Shown here in pieces: positions 37,058 to 45,066 of a DNA stretch of 64,000 nt. The notes below the pieces were generated by a model. That model ran no database searches. It was not told the origin of the DNA and saw nothing but the letters and a program-made list of their open reading frames with translations. The first letter of the stretch is position 1; the number at the start of each line of letters is the position of its first letter. The DNA is from Microbulbifer sp. GL-2 (GTDB lineage: Bacteria; Pseudomonadota; Gammaproteobacteria; Pseudomonadales; Cellvibrionaceae). Location of the stretch: assembly GCF_007183175.1 (NCBI RefSeq), contig NZ_AP019807.1, forward strand, positions 372,001 through 436,000, written 5' to 3'. The translations under genes and the position numbers were made by a program.

Positions 37058-37192
37058 ACTGAAAACAATAATTCGGTGTCATGGGGGCGCGCGAGTGTAG
37101 CAAAAATGGATGGGAATCCCTACAATCGCGTCCGCCGCAGTCAACCTGCGGCCTGCTTTTTAACCCCATCAACCACTTAGTGCGGAATAGTT

Positions 37193-37996
37193 ATGGAACC
37201 CATGCTAAATATTGCCCTGCGCGCAGCGCGCAAGGCCGGAGAACTGATCGAACGGGCCTGGGAGCGCGGCGACCTGATGAAATTCGAGGAAAAGACGCGC
37301 AACGATTTCGTCACCGAAGTGGACAAAGCCAGTGAGCAGGAGATCATTTACCACCTGCGCAAGGCCTACCCCAAGCACAGCATTCGCGCCGAAGAAAGCG
37401 GTCTGCTGGAAGGCGCCGAGCCCGACTACGAATGGATCATCGATCCCCTCGACGGCACCACCAACTTTATTCACGGCGTTCCCCAGTTCGCGGTTTCCAT
37501 CGCCTGCCGTTATCGCGGTCGCATTGAGCACGCAGTGGTGCTCGACCCCATCAAGCGTGAGGAATTCACCGCGAGCCGCGGCCGCGGCGCGGCCCTGAAT
37601 GGTCGTCGCATTCGCGTATCACCTCGCCAGGGGATGCGCGGCGCCCTGATCGGCACCGGCCTGCCTTTCAATGGCCCCGCCCTGGAAAATATCGATCCCT
37701 ACCTCTCCGCATTGAAGGAAATTGCCGGGCAAACAGCCGGCATCCGCCGCCCCGGTGCCGCCGCCTTGGATCTGGCCTATGTTGCGGCCGGCCGCTTTGA
37801 CGGTTTCTGGGAGATGTACCTGAACAGCTGGGATATCGCTGCTGGCTCACTTCTGGTGAAAGAGGCCGGTGGCCTGATCAGCGATTTCCGCGGAGGAGAG
37901 GACTACCTCGACTCGGGCCACCTGGTTTGCGCGACCCCTAAAGTCTTCAAGCCTTTGGTGCAAATCGTGGGCAAGCATATGGGTGGAATTCGCTAA
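37193..37996 (+). CDS. suhB: Inositol monophosphatase family protein SuhB
   Basis: Mg-dependent inositol-1-phosphatase that in E. coli is also part of the rRNA antitermination complex; 267 aa. The metal motifs are intact: EESG, the WIIDPLDGTTNF signature and WDIAAGSLLVKEAGG. The GC-rich coding region is preceded by the divergent trmJ promoter area (37058-37192), which shows no recognised operator. Confidence 0.94.
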   Translation: MEPMLNIALRAARKAGELIERAWERGDLMKFEEKTRNDFVTEVDKASEQEIIYHLRKAYPKHSIRAEESGLLEGAEPDYEWIIDPLDGTTNFIHGVPQFAVSIACRYRGRIEHAVVLDPIKREEFTASRGRGAALNGRRIRVSPRQGMRGALIGTGLPFNGPALENIDPYLSALKEIAGQTAGIRRPGAAALDLAYVAAGRFDGFWEMYLNSWDIAAGSLLVKEAGGLISDFRGGEDYLDSGHLVCATPKVFKPLVQIVGKHMGGIR

Positions 37997-38006
37997 TTCT
38001 ATCCGC

Positions 38007-38039
38007 GGGATTTACCCGGCTACCAACCGGGTAAATCCC
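38007..38039. terminator. Strong hairpin between convergent suhB and sensor kinase
   Basis: Perfect 13-bp stem GGGATTTACCCGG / CCGGGTAAATCCC with a 7-base loop, midway between the convergent stops. There is no clear U tract on either side, but position and strength fit a shared transcript end. Confidence 0.55.
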
Positions 38040-38067
38040 TGGCCTTGCCACTGAATCACAAGAGCTC

Positions 38068-40008
38068 TCAGGCAGGTCGGCCCTTTCGAGTAAGGGTTTC
38101 CACCAGCAACCTCGACAACTGCATAAAATCAAATTGATCCGGCAGCGTCGGGTGACTCTCCCCGGTTGGGTTTTCACCAACAATAACAAAGCGCGTCGCC
38201 CTGGTAGAAATATCCTCTTCCAGGATTCGCACCAGATCCGCAGCCGACATTCCCGGCACCTCGCTGTGGAATAACAGCACATCGGGGTTCATAGTACGCG
38301 CGATAAAAATTGCCTCTACGACATCCGAAGCCACCAGACACTGGATTTGCTCGCTGCCTTTCAACATATCTTTCAATCTGCTCGCGGCAGCAGGACGGTT
38401 ATCCACAAGCAGCAATCGTCCTTCCGGCAACCTTGGTGGCAGCTCCGGCTGGGTCGAGAAAGACATCAGCGCATCCGGGGCATCAATCATTGGAAACTCA
38501 ATCCAAAAAACCGACCCCTGCCCCTCGTGACTGTCGAAATCAATACGCCCACCCATGGCTTCTGTCAAACGTTTGGCGATTGCAAGACCCACACCAGTGC
38601 CTTCGATATGCCCTTTCTCCTCCCCCAACCGATTAAACGGCTCAAATACCTCGGTACGCCGCTCCGGCGGAATACCCTTGCCGGTATCGAGAATACTCAG
38701 GCGTAACCAACCTTCAGCCTGAGGAGCAAAATTAATAATAACCCGGCCACTTTCACGGTTGTATTTCACTGCATTGCCGGCGAGATTCAACACGACCTGC
38801 TTGTAACGCACCGGGTCTGCACAGATATAGGCGGATTCCCAGCCCAGCGGCTCGAACACAAGACTCACCCGCCGGGTTTCGGCCAGGGGTTCCAGCAAGC
38901 GCTTGCATTCCGCCACCAGCTCCGCCGGACGAATGGATTCCATGGAAGGGCCGAGACGCCGGCTGTCGATGCGGGCCAACTCCAGCACATCCCCCACCAG
39001 GTGCAGCAGGTGCTGCCCTGCACGGCGGATTTCCCCCATTCTTTGGCGCTGATTAGAGTTAAGCGTCTGGTCCAACTCCACCATCTGGCTGTAACCCAGT
39101 ATCGCGTTCAGTGGCGTGCGCAGCTCGTGACTCAAGCTGAAAAGCAGGTCTGCGCGATGGGCATTCTCCTCGCGCTGCTGCTGCAACTCCCTTTCCACCC
39201 GCGATAGGGCCTCGCGGCTGACACTGACATCCTGCAGTGTACCGAGTACCCTCACCGGCTGGCCGCGACTATTGAGCTGGGCTTTACCCCGACAACGCAC
39301 CCAGACAATACTGCCGTCAGAGCGCCACAAGCGAAACTCCATATCGAGGGGCTGGCGCTCGCGCACATGATCCTGCATGGACTGTTCAACCCGGGGGAAA
39401 TCCTCAGACAGTACCCTGGCCTTCCACTGCGCTGCCGCCGAACGGCCAATACTGCGGATAGGACTCACCTCGTAGCCGAGAATACTCCAGCATGCATCAT
39501 CCAACACCATCTCATCAGCGCGCAGGTCCCATTCCCACAAGCCGTCTCCAACCCCTGAGAGCGCCTGCAGTGGTCGTTCTCCAGGTAGATTCATCAGGTA
39601 GCGCTGGGATAGGGCCTCACTGTAATCAGCACAACTGCCAATAGCCACCACTCCATCGGAACCAGCGGTGTTGACAGTCCGCCCCCACACCCGCAACCAG
39701 CGCAGCTGACCGGAAATATCATAGGCACGGAAAGTGGTATCAAAATACCCTCCAACGCCATTTATTTTCGCGCGCAACGTAAAAATACGGTCGCGCTCAT
39801 CTATATGAACCCGCCGCAATTCACTGCCTGTCCACAGGGATTTCAGGGCACTCCGGGCGCTATCGGCAAACAGAAGCCAAATATCTCCTTGGGCCCGCTG
39901 AGCCCCGGTTTTCAAGTGCCACTCCCACAACCCACAGTCGACATCCTGCAAAAGTCCCTGCAGGTGATGAGCCTGTCGAGTAAGTCGGACAGCATCCAGA
40001 GTATGCAA
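38068..40008 (-). CDS. Cytoplasmic PAS-PAS hybrid histidine kinase with degenerate receiver
   Basis: Sensor kinase, 646 aa, with no membrane segment. Order: two PAS domains (about 20-130 and 145-265, each with a GLWEW start), HisKA with phospho-acceptor His294 in SLSHELRTPLN, HATPase with the N box GNAVKYN, G1 DTGKGIPPE and G2 GTGVGLAIAK, and a C-terminal receiver-like domain (about 530-640). The receiver lacks the key residues: the acidic pair is Asp536-Asn537, the phospho-acceptor Asp is His581 (LLFHSEVPG), and the conserved Lys near DFMQL is absent. No response regulator gene is adjacent. It lies downstream of the candidate small RNA. Confidence 0.87.
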   Translation of the reverse strand: MHTLDAVRLTRQAHHLQGLLQDVDCGLWEWHLKTGAQRAQGDIWLLFADSARSALKSLWTGSELRRVHIDERDRIFTLRAKINGVGGYFDTTFRAYDISGQLRWLRVWGRTVNTAGSDGVVAIGSCADYSEALSQRYLMNLPGERPLQALSGVGDGLWEWDLRADEMVLDDACWSILGYEVSPIRSIGRSAAAQWKARVLSEDFPRVEQSMQDHVRERQPLDMEFRLWRSDGSIVWVRCRGKAQLNSRGQPVRVLGTLQDVSVSREALSRVERELQQQREENAHRADLLFSLSHELRTPLNAILGYSQMVELDQTLNSNQRQRMGEIRRAGQHLLHLVGDVLELARIDSRRLGPSMESIRPAELVAECKRLLEPLAETRRVSLVFEPLGWESAYICADPVRYKQVVLNLAGNAVKYNRESGRVIINFAPQAEGWLRLSILDTGKGIPPERRTEVFEPFNRLGEEKGHIEGTGVGLAIAKRLTEAMGGRIDFDSHEGQGSVFWIEFPMIDAPDALMSFSTQPELPPRLPEGRLLLVDNRPAAASRLKDMLKGSEQIQCLVASDVVEAIFIARTMNPDVLLFHSEVPGMSAADLVRILEEDISTRATRFVIVGENPTGESHPTLPDQFDFMQLSRLLVETLTRKGRPA

Positions 40009-40223
40009 CTCATCGGAGGTTGCCAGCTGGAAAGGAGGGGGGGTTGGTCTGAAACTTGGGACTCGGACACACTGCGCTCAATTTGTTGGAATTCGCTTGC
40101 GGTAATACCCGGCCATTTATACCGAGTAGTGAAAAGGGCGTCTATTCACCCTGCACTAATATCTGCGGGAATTCTACAAGAGGTCACAAACTTAAAGAAT
40201 TGTAGTTACTGCAACTTTTTGAC

Positions 40224-40349
40224 AAAAAAAGGCCCCGCAAAGCGGGGCCATAATCAGCGATGATGAGAGAAAACGGGAAGTTACCCAGAGGAGACGGTTT
40301 GCCATAACCCCGTGCATCCTTCCCGAAGTGCGGGTCATGCTTCCCGCAC
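40224..40349 (-). ncRNA. Candidate sigma-54-dependent small RNA
   Basis: About 126 nt, predicted start at 40349, twelve bases after the -12 element of a perfect sigma-54 promoter. Hairpin 1 begins at the first base: GTGCGGG / CCCGCAC with an 8-base loop. Hairpin 2 is closed by CGGGAAG / CTTCCCG around an internal GGTT/AACC stem. A mostly unpaired U/C-rich stretch follows (about 40250-40274), then an intrinsic terminator with U7, a typical Hfq site. No open frame with a ribosome site fits. The Qrr core CCTAGCC is not present. It might instead be a leader of the kinase gene starting 216 bases downstream at 40008. Confidence rests on pattern only. Confidence 0.6.
40231..40249 (-). terminator. 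Intrinsic terminator of the candidate small RNA
   Basis: Perfect 8-bp stem GGCCCCGC / GCGGGGCC with an AAA loop (TTT on the minus strand), followed on the minus strand by seven T residues (40224-40230). It cannot serve the sensor kinase, which starts downstream of it, so it must end an RNA begun further right on this strand. Confidence 0.85.
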
Positions 40350-40359
40350 TAATAAACCA

Positions 40360-40375
40360 AGCAAGCGCTGTGCCA
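40360..40375 (-). promoter_or_regulatory. Sigma-54 (-24/-12) promoter
   Basis: Minus-strand sequence TGGCAC-AGCGC-TTGCT, a full match to the TGGCAC-N5-TTGCW consensus. The -24 GG falls at 40373-40374 and the -12 GC at 40361-40362, giving a start at about 40349, the first base of hairpin 1. Such promoters need an enhancer-binding activator, usually bound 80-200 bases upstream. Confidence 0.7.
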
Positions 40376-40446
40376 ACTTTCCACAACGGGGTATTTGTAC
40401 ATCCAATTGCCAAAAGTCACAAAAAGGTGAACCAATAAAGTCTTCC

Positions 40447-40481
40447 AGCTTGATTTATGCACCAAAAAAAAGCATCAAGCT
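40447..40481. repeat. Inverted repeat upstream of the sigma-54 promoter
   Basis: AGCTTGAT (40447-40454) and ATCAAGCT (40474-40481) are exact reverse complements separated by 19 bases containing an A8 tract. The pair lies about 98-132 bases upstream of the predicted small-RNA start, a suitable place for an enhancer site; no known activator site was recognised. Confidence 0.45.
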
Positions 40482-41107
40482 CCAGATACACAAATGTAAT
40501 GCAACAAAAAAACTAACCAGTGCTGAAAATTAAAAAACAATGTTCATTCAACAACTGGGCACGACTACAGGCTCATCCCGCAAAGAGCTATGCTATCGCC
40601 CCCCAAAGCGGCAAAATGTCAGCAAAATCGTATTTCCGCACAATTATATTCCCGATAAATTGAGCTAACTGCGAAAGTAAAACGGAAAGATATTTGTCTA
40701 TTTTACTTCCAGCTCAACAGCAGCCTAAAGAAATTAAAATTATCAATTAGTATGGAAATGACTACCGATACAGCGAAGGCCATATCGTCTGCGGCCTGCA
40801 CGCTTTATTGGAAAGCCAACCACTAATACCTGCCAGAAGCCTTGCACTTCCAATCAGGCCAATTTGCCAGCAACAGAACACCTATCTAATACCGGATATA
40901 TCTCCACACCCCGGAGGAATCCATCTCTCGACCGTATCGACCAGCCCGTCCCCGCCTCACTCTACTACCATCTAAGTACTATGATCTTTATTAATGCCGA
41001 TTGAACCTCAATAGCGTTACAGGACTTTACTTTAAGAGCTTAGTGAAAAAGTCATCCAGGCTTTTCAACCCTGCTTGCTACACTGGCCCGCAAACTCTCC
41101 GCGACAA

Positions 41108-41126
41108 ATCAAGCTACGTGCTTGAT
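41108..41126. promoter_or_regulatory. Palindromic operator candidate upstream of desaturase
   Basis: ATCAAGC-TACGT-GCTTGAT, a perfect 7-bp inverted repeat with 5-base spacer, 115 bases before the desaturase start and just downstream of a possible -10. Size and symmetry fit a TetR- or GntR-type regulator of fatty-acid desaturation, but it does not match the FabR or FadR consensus as far as remembered. Confidence 0.4.
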
Positions 41127-41240
41127 GCACGGCCCGGACTAACAAGAAAGCGTTTCGGCAGTACTTCACCGGATGGCTAGCACTTCTTTACCAGCCTGGC
41201 CTAGAGAAATATGAGGTAAAACCGCAGAAAGAGTCAGGTT

Positions 41241-42401
41241 ATGAGCACAGTTTATCCAGCAAACACCACCAAACTAAAACGCTTCTGGCCATCTACATTA
41301 CTGTTTGCCACTACCGGCATACTGGCGCTGACTGCCGTGCCGATTTATGGGGTTATGTACGGATATCACTGGTACCAGTGGTTAGCATTTGCCATTTTTG
41401 GTGGTCTGTGCGCTTTCTCTATATCGGCGGGAACCCACCGTATGTGGTCGCACCGAAGTTATGATGCACATTGGTCTCTACGTTTGTTCTTCGCCCTGTT
41501 CAGTGCAGCGGCCATACAAGACAGCATACTAAATTGGTCTGCGGGCCACCGAAATCACCACCGCTATACCGATGATAATGACCGCGACCCCTACTCGGCA
41601 ATGCGCGGCTTCTGGTTTTCCCATATCGATTGGATGATGCAAAAATATCCGAGTAACGACCTCGATTATAAGAATGTCCCAGACCTCAAGCAGGACAAGA
41701 TTGTAATGTGGCAACACAACTACTATACCGCCATCGCCATCTCGATGAACCTGGGGATTCTCTTAGTCCTGGGTCTGCTCACTGGTGATGTTATTGGCAT
41801 GCTTCTGCTCGCCGGAGTTCTCCGCCTGGTAGTCAATCACCACACAACTTTTATGGTCAACTCACTCGCACACATGTGGGGCCAACGCCCCTATAAAGAC
41901 GATATCAGTGCCAGGGACAACTCTTTTGTTAACCTTTTTTTATGCGGGGAGGGCTATCACAATTACCACCACGCCTTTCAAACTGACTATCGCAATGGCA
42001 TTCACTGGTATCACTACGACCCGACTAAATGGGTAATCAAATTATTGAGCTGGTTGCGGATTACCTACAATCTGAAAATTGCATCCCCGATACAGATTCA
42101 AAAGGCAAAGCTCAGCGTACAATTCAGACAAGCCGAGAGAAAACTTGCGATTAGCGAGCACAAGGAGGAGTGGCTGCAACTCCTGAAAAATGAGTCGACA
42201 CAGTTTTCCAAAAGCATGGACCACTGGAAAAAACTGCAATTACAAAGCGCCCAATGTCATGGTGAGCAGCTCGCAGAGAAATGGAAGCTGGTGACCATTC
42301 AAAGTAAGATTAAAGAGGTGGAGTACAGCCTGAAAATGCAAAGCAAGCGCCTGCGCACTTTAATGAAGCAGTTCCGGATAGAGTCAGCAGCCACGACTTA
42401 A
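41241..42401 (+). CDS. Membrane acyl-CoA/fatty-acid desaturase with coiled-coil tail
   Basis: Delta-9-type acyl desaturase introducing a double bond into membrane fatty acids, 386 aa. The three iron-binding histidine boxes are complete: H66RMWSH71, H103RNHH107 and H240NYHH244. Four membrane segments lie around them (for example residues 18-40, 47-64 and 170-195). After about residue 290 comes an 80-90 residue charged, heptad-rich segment predicted to be coiled coil, not usual for the family, where bacterial members normally stop soon after the last box. The gene is monocistronic, convergent with the ATP-grasp gene. Confidence 0.87.
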   Translation: MSTVYPANTTKLKRFWPSTLLFATTGILALTAVPIYGVMYGYHWYQWLAFAIFGGLCAFSISAGTHRMWSHRSYDAHWSLRLFFALFSAAAIQDSILNWSAGHRNHHRYTDDNDRDPYSAMRGFWFSHIDWMMQKYPSNDLDYKNVPDLKQDKIVMWQHNYYTAIAISMNLGILLVLGLLTGDVIGMLLLAGVLRLVVNHHTTFMVNSLAHMWGQRPYKDDISARDNSFVNLFLCGEGYHNYHHAFQTDYRNGIHWYHYDPTKWVIKLLSWLRITYNLKIASPIQIQKAKLSVQFRQAERKLAISEHKEEWLQLLKNESTQFSKSMDHWKKLQLQSAQCHGEQLAEKWKLVTIQSKIKEVEYSLKMQSKRLRTLMKQFRIESAATT

Positions 42402-42438
42402 CAGCAGGTCAGGTATTACCACTAAAATGGGCCGCAGA

Positions 42439-42457
42439 GCGCAACCGATGGTTGCGC
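42439..42457. terminator. Hairpin between convergent desaturase and ATP-grasp genes
   Basis: Perfect 8-bp stem GCGCAACC / GGTTGCGC with a GAT loop. It lies between two convergent stops and may end both transcripts; the flanking T runs are weak. Confidence 0.45.
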
Positions 42458-42465
42458 CGGATTTA

Positions 42466-43470
42466 TCAATCAACCGTATCCGCCGTAAATTTCCGCATCG
42501 AAAATGCCACGCGCTCATCCACATTCTTATTGAGCATGTCTTCGTCCAGCTCTTCAATGAACTTCAAGCGTTGGCGCAAGCCCACACCATTGGCCACCTG
42601 GATCGCCAGGCCGGGACGGGCATTGGCCTCCAAGAGCAGCGGGCCCCGTTCACGGTCCAGGACAATATCGCAGCCCAGATAACCGAGATCAGTCATTTCG
42701 TAACAACTCGCGGCCAGACGCACCAAGTCATACCAACCTGGTACCTTGAGCTTATCGAAATGCACTTCGGTATCCGGGTGGCGATTAATGCGCAGCCCCC
42801 GCTGTACTGCGTGGCAACTCCGCCCGGTAGCCAGGTCGATGCCCACACCCACAGCACCCTGATGCAGGTTGGCCTTGCCGTCAGAGTCGTGTGTGGAGCA
42901 GCGCAGCATCGCCATCACCGGGAAACCGCGGAATACAATCACTCGAATATCCGGCACGCCCTCAAAAGAATAATCCTGGAAGACCGGATCAAAATCAACC
43001 AGGGCTTCCACCATTACCCGGTCGGGCTTGCCACCAAGGCTATAAAGGCCGCTATGGATATTATTGACGTGGCGCAGGATATCGAGCGCCTCAACTTCCG
43101 ACCCGGAAATTTTCTTGTACTTGTCACCATTGCGTCCGGCAATCACCAAAATCCCTTTGCCACCAGACCCTCGTGCCGGCTTGATCACAAATTTCCAGAG
43201 GGGATCAATCACCTCCATAACACGTTTGCGACTGGCCGGAGTTTCGAAGGATTCAATCAGTTCCGGTACTGGGATATCAGCGCGCCTGGCAGCGTGTTTG
43301 GTGTTCAGTTTGTCATCGACGATGGGGAATTTTTTGCGGTCGTTATAGCGCGCAATGTAATTGATATTGCGCGCGTTCATGCCCAGCACACCCATATCAT
43401 GCAGAGTCAGCGGTGAAACCATTCCGCCGCGTACTTTGTTGATCAGATGTTTAAAAGAAAAGTGGAGCAT
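42466..43470 (-). CDS. RimK-like ATP-grasp alpha-L-glutamate ligase homologue
   Basis: ATP-grasp enzyme of the RimK-related glutamate-ligase-like group, 334 aa. ATP-grasp landmarks are seen: FVIKPARGSGGKGI (phosphate-binding loop), a DIRVIVF strand and the metal-binding LLEANARPGLAIQ. It probably joins an amino acid or peptide to an acceptor carboxylate; substrate unknown. AGGGG lies 7 bases before the ATG. Only 9 bases separate it from the transglutaminase-like gene, so it is the last gene of a three-gene operon. Confidence 0.87.
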   Translation of the reverse strand: MLHFSFKHLINKVRGGMVSPLTLHDMGVLGMNARNINYIARYNDRKKFPIVDDKLNTKHAARRADIPVPELIESFETPASRKRVMEVIDPLWKFVIKPARGSGGKGILVIAGRNGDKYKKISGSEVEALDILRHVNNIHSGLYSLGGKPDRVMVEALVDFDPVFQDYSFEGVPDIRVIVFRGFPVMAMLRCSTHDSDGKANLHQGAVGVGIDLATGRSCHAVQRGLRINRHPDTEVHFDKLKVPGWYDLVRLAASCYEMTDLGYLGCDIVLDRERGPLLLEANARPGLAIQVANGVGLRQRLKFIEELDEDMLNKNVDERVAFSMRKFTADTVD

Positions 43471-43479
43471 GGCAATCCC

Positions 43480-45012
43480 CTACTTGACCAGTGGCCGAAA
43501 GCGCATCAGCTCGCTGAGTCGATAACCGGTGTAGTTGCCGACCACCAGAATAAAGCCCAGCAACACCAACAAAAGTTCAGGGAAGTTGAACGTCCAGTGC
43601 TCCACATAGCGGTTGGTCATCACCCACCAGGCCAACACCGCCACTAAAAGGCTGCCACCGGCCTGGACAATCACCTCATAGGGTCCATCCTCCTCCCACA
43701 CAATCGACATACGTTCGATGGTCCAGGCCAGGATAATCATCGGGAAAAAGGTCACCGTCAGTGCCTGCTCAATACCGAGCTTGAAACTGACCACGCTGAT
43801 CACCCCCATTATGAGCACCACCGTGACCACCACGGCAGCGATCCTCGACACTAGTAGCAGGTTGAGCCGACTTAAATAGAAGCGCACCCAAAGCCCAAGG
43901 ATCAAAATCAGGGTAAAGATTGCCAGGCCGGTAATCAGCTGGGTTTCAATAAAGGCAATCGCGAGCAGTACCGGCATAAATGTGCCAGAGGTGCGCAGCC
44001 CCACAAAGACACGCAGCAATACCACCACCAGAGCACCCACCGGCACCAGCAGGATCAGCTTGAAAATACTCTGTTGTTCAATGGGCAGACTGTAGATAGA
44101 GAAGTCCACCAGAGCCTCTTTATCCTGGCTGGTACTGCGCATGGAAACATCTCGCGCGGGCACATCGTTGGCAATGACAGAGAAGGTCACCTGGGAATTG
44201 CGGCCACCTTCCAGATCCAGCAGGCTTTTGCCACCGCGCTGCCAGATAAAGAAGTTCTCCGGTACACCGGGCATGCCACTGCTGGGTTCAAATACGATCC
44301 AGCGGTTACCATCGTATACTTCGAGCAGATCCTCGGGAGCCAGCCGGCGGCGATCATCCTCCAGGTAAAGGCCGCGAATTCGATGGGCGGGGATATCAGC
44401 AGTAGCCAGCATCAACAGAGCTACATCGACTAATGAGCTATCGGCATAATGACGGAAGACCAGGTTACGGTCCTGGTTGCCATCGTCATTCAATTCAAAT
44501 AGCAGCTGGGTAGTAAAGGATTCAACATCAGAGGAACGCTCGCGGGCTTGCTCCACCAGCGAATTGATCGCCAAACGCACCGCTTCCTGCTCACGAGCAC
44601 CGAGGAAAGGTTTTTGCACTTCAGTGCTGAGGCTCAGGGGTTGTTCAAGGGCGGCGCCGGGTGTCTGGTAAACGTCCAGCTGGTAGAACAACGATTGGGC
44701 GCCCTCGGCTGAGCGGCGTGTCCAAATAGCCCGGTATTCATCATTTTCACGTGCGATGTAAAAACCGAAACCGGAGGAGCTGAATGTCTCCCCGAGGATT
44801 TCCATATTATGCTGCTCGCGCGGCAGGGTTAGAGCCGCCTTCACTGGTCCGCCTTCAGCATCAAAGCCCACTTTGGCCTCAATGGTCCAGACCGTGCGGT
44901 ATTCACCCGGTAACAGTGGAAAACCCAATTCGAAATGCTTGTAAGCGGTGAGACCCGCTCCTATCAATGCGAGCAATGCCGCAATGACATAAACTTGGAC
45001 ACGCGGCGACAT
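43480..45012 (-). CDS. Inactive transglutaminase-like 7TM protein
   Basis: Membrane protein, 510 aa. An N-terminal helix (about 8-24) leads to a periplasmic domain with a transglutaminase-like fold that appears to lack the catalytic Cys-His-Asp set (the region LATADIPAHRIRGLYLEDD and NRWIVFEPSSG is recognisable), followed by about seven membrane helices in the C-terminal half. Families with this arrangement are annotated as inactive transglutaminase with a 7TM region and occur with ATP-grasp and retropepsin-like partners, as here. A binding or sensing role is inferred. Confidence 0.85.
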   Translation of the reverse strand: MSPRVQVYVIAALLALIGAGLTAYKHFELGFPLLPGEYRTVWTIEAKVGFDAEGGPVKAALTLPREQHNMEILGETFSSSGFGFYIARENDEYRAIWTRRSAEGAQSLFYQLDVYQTPGAALEQPLSLSTEVQKPFLGAREQEAVRLAINSLVEQARERSSDVESFTTQLLFELNDDGNQDRNLVFRHYADSSLVDVALLMLATADIPAHRIRGLYLEDDRRRLAPEDLLEVYDGNRWIVFEPSSGMPGVPENFFIWQRGGKSLLDLEGGRNSQVTFSVIANDVPARDVSMRSTSQDKEALVDFSIYSLPIEQQSIFKLILLVPVGALVVVLLRVFVGLRTSGTFMPVLLAIAFIETQLITGLAIFTLILILGLWVRFYLSRLNLLLVSRIAAVVVTVVLIMGVISVVSFKLGIEQALTVTFFPMIILAWTIERMSIVWEEDGPYEVIVQAGGSLLVAVLAWWVMTNRYVEHWTFNFPELLLVLLGFILVVGNYTGYRLSELMRFRPLVK

Positions 45013-45066
45013 TCGCCCTTCCCCGTAAATCTACGATTCCAACTGGAACCTAACTTTTAACTCGGC

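Larger units (their letters stand above)
40376..41240. other. Intergenic region between small RNA and desaturase
   Basis: About 865 bases with no gene recognised. It contains two inverted repeats sharing the half site ATCAAGCT (40447-40481 and 41108-41126), A-rich tracts around 40460-40530, and presumably the desaturase promoter. A possible -10 TACACT lies at 41079-41084. Confidence 0.45.

Noticed and set aside
36008..37180. Long plus-strand frame (390 codons) opposite iscR and trmJ
   Set aside because: Shadow of well-conserved genes; it also crosses the iscR promoter and its protein has no family resemblance.
40224..40349. Qrr or CsrB/RsmZ-type identity for the small RNA
   Set aside because: The Qrr core CCTAGCC is missing, no LuxO/LuxU lies nearby, and only one AGGA motif is present where CsrA-sponge RNAs have several.
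40192..40413. 73-codon minus-strand open frame across the candidate small RNA
   Set aside because: It reads straight through the terminator stem and its U tract, overlaps the sigma-54 promoter and has no ribosome site or recognisable protein pattern.
42427..43416. Long plus-strand frame (329 codons) opposite the ATP-grasp gene
   Set aside because: Shadow; begins within the hairpin at 42439-42457 and lacks any domain pattern.
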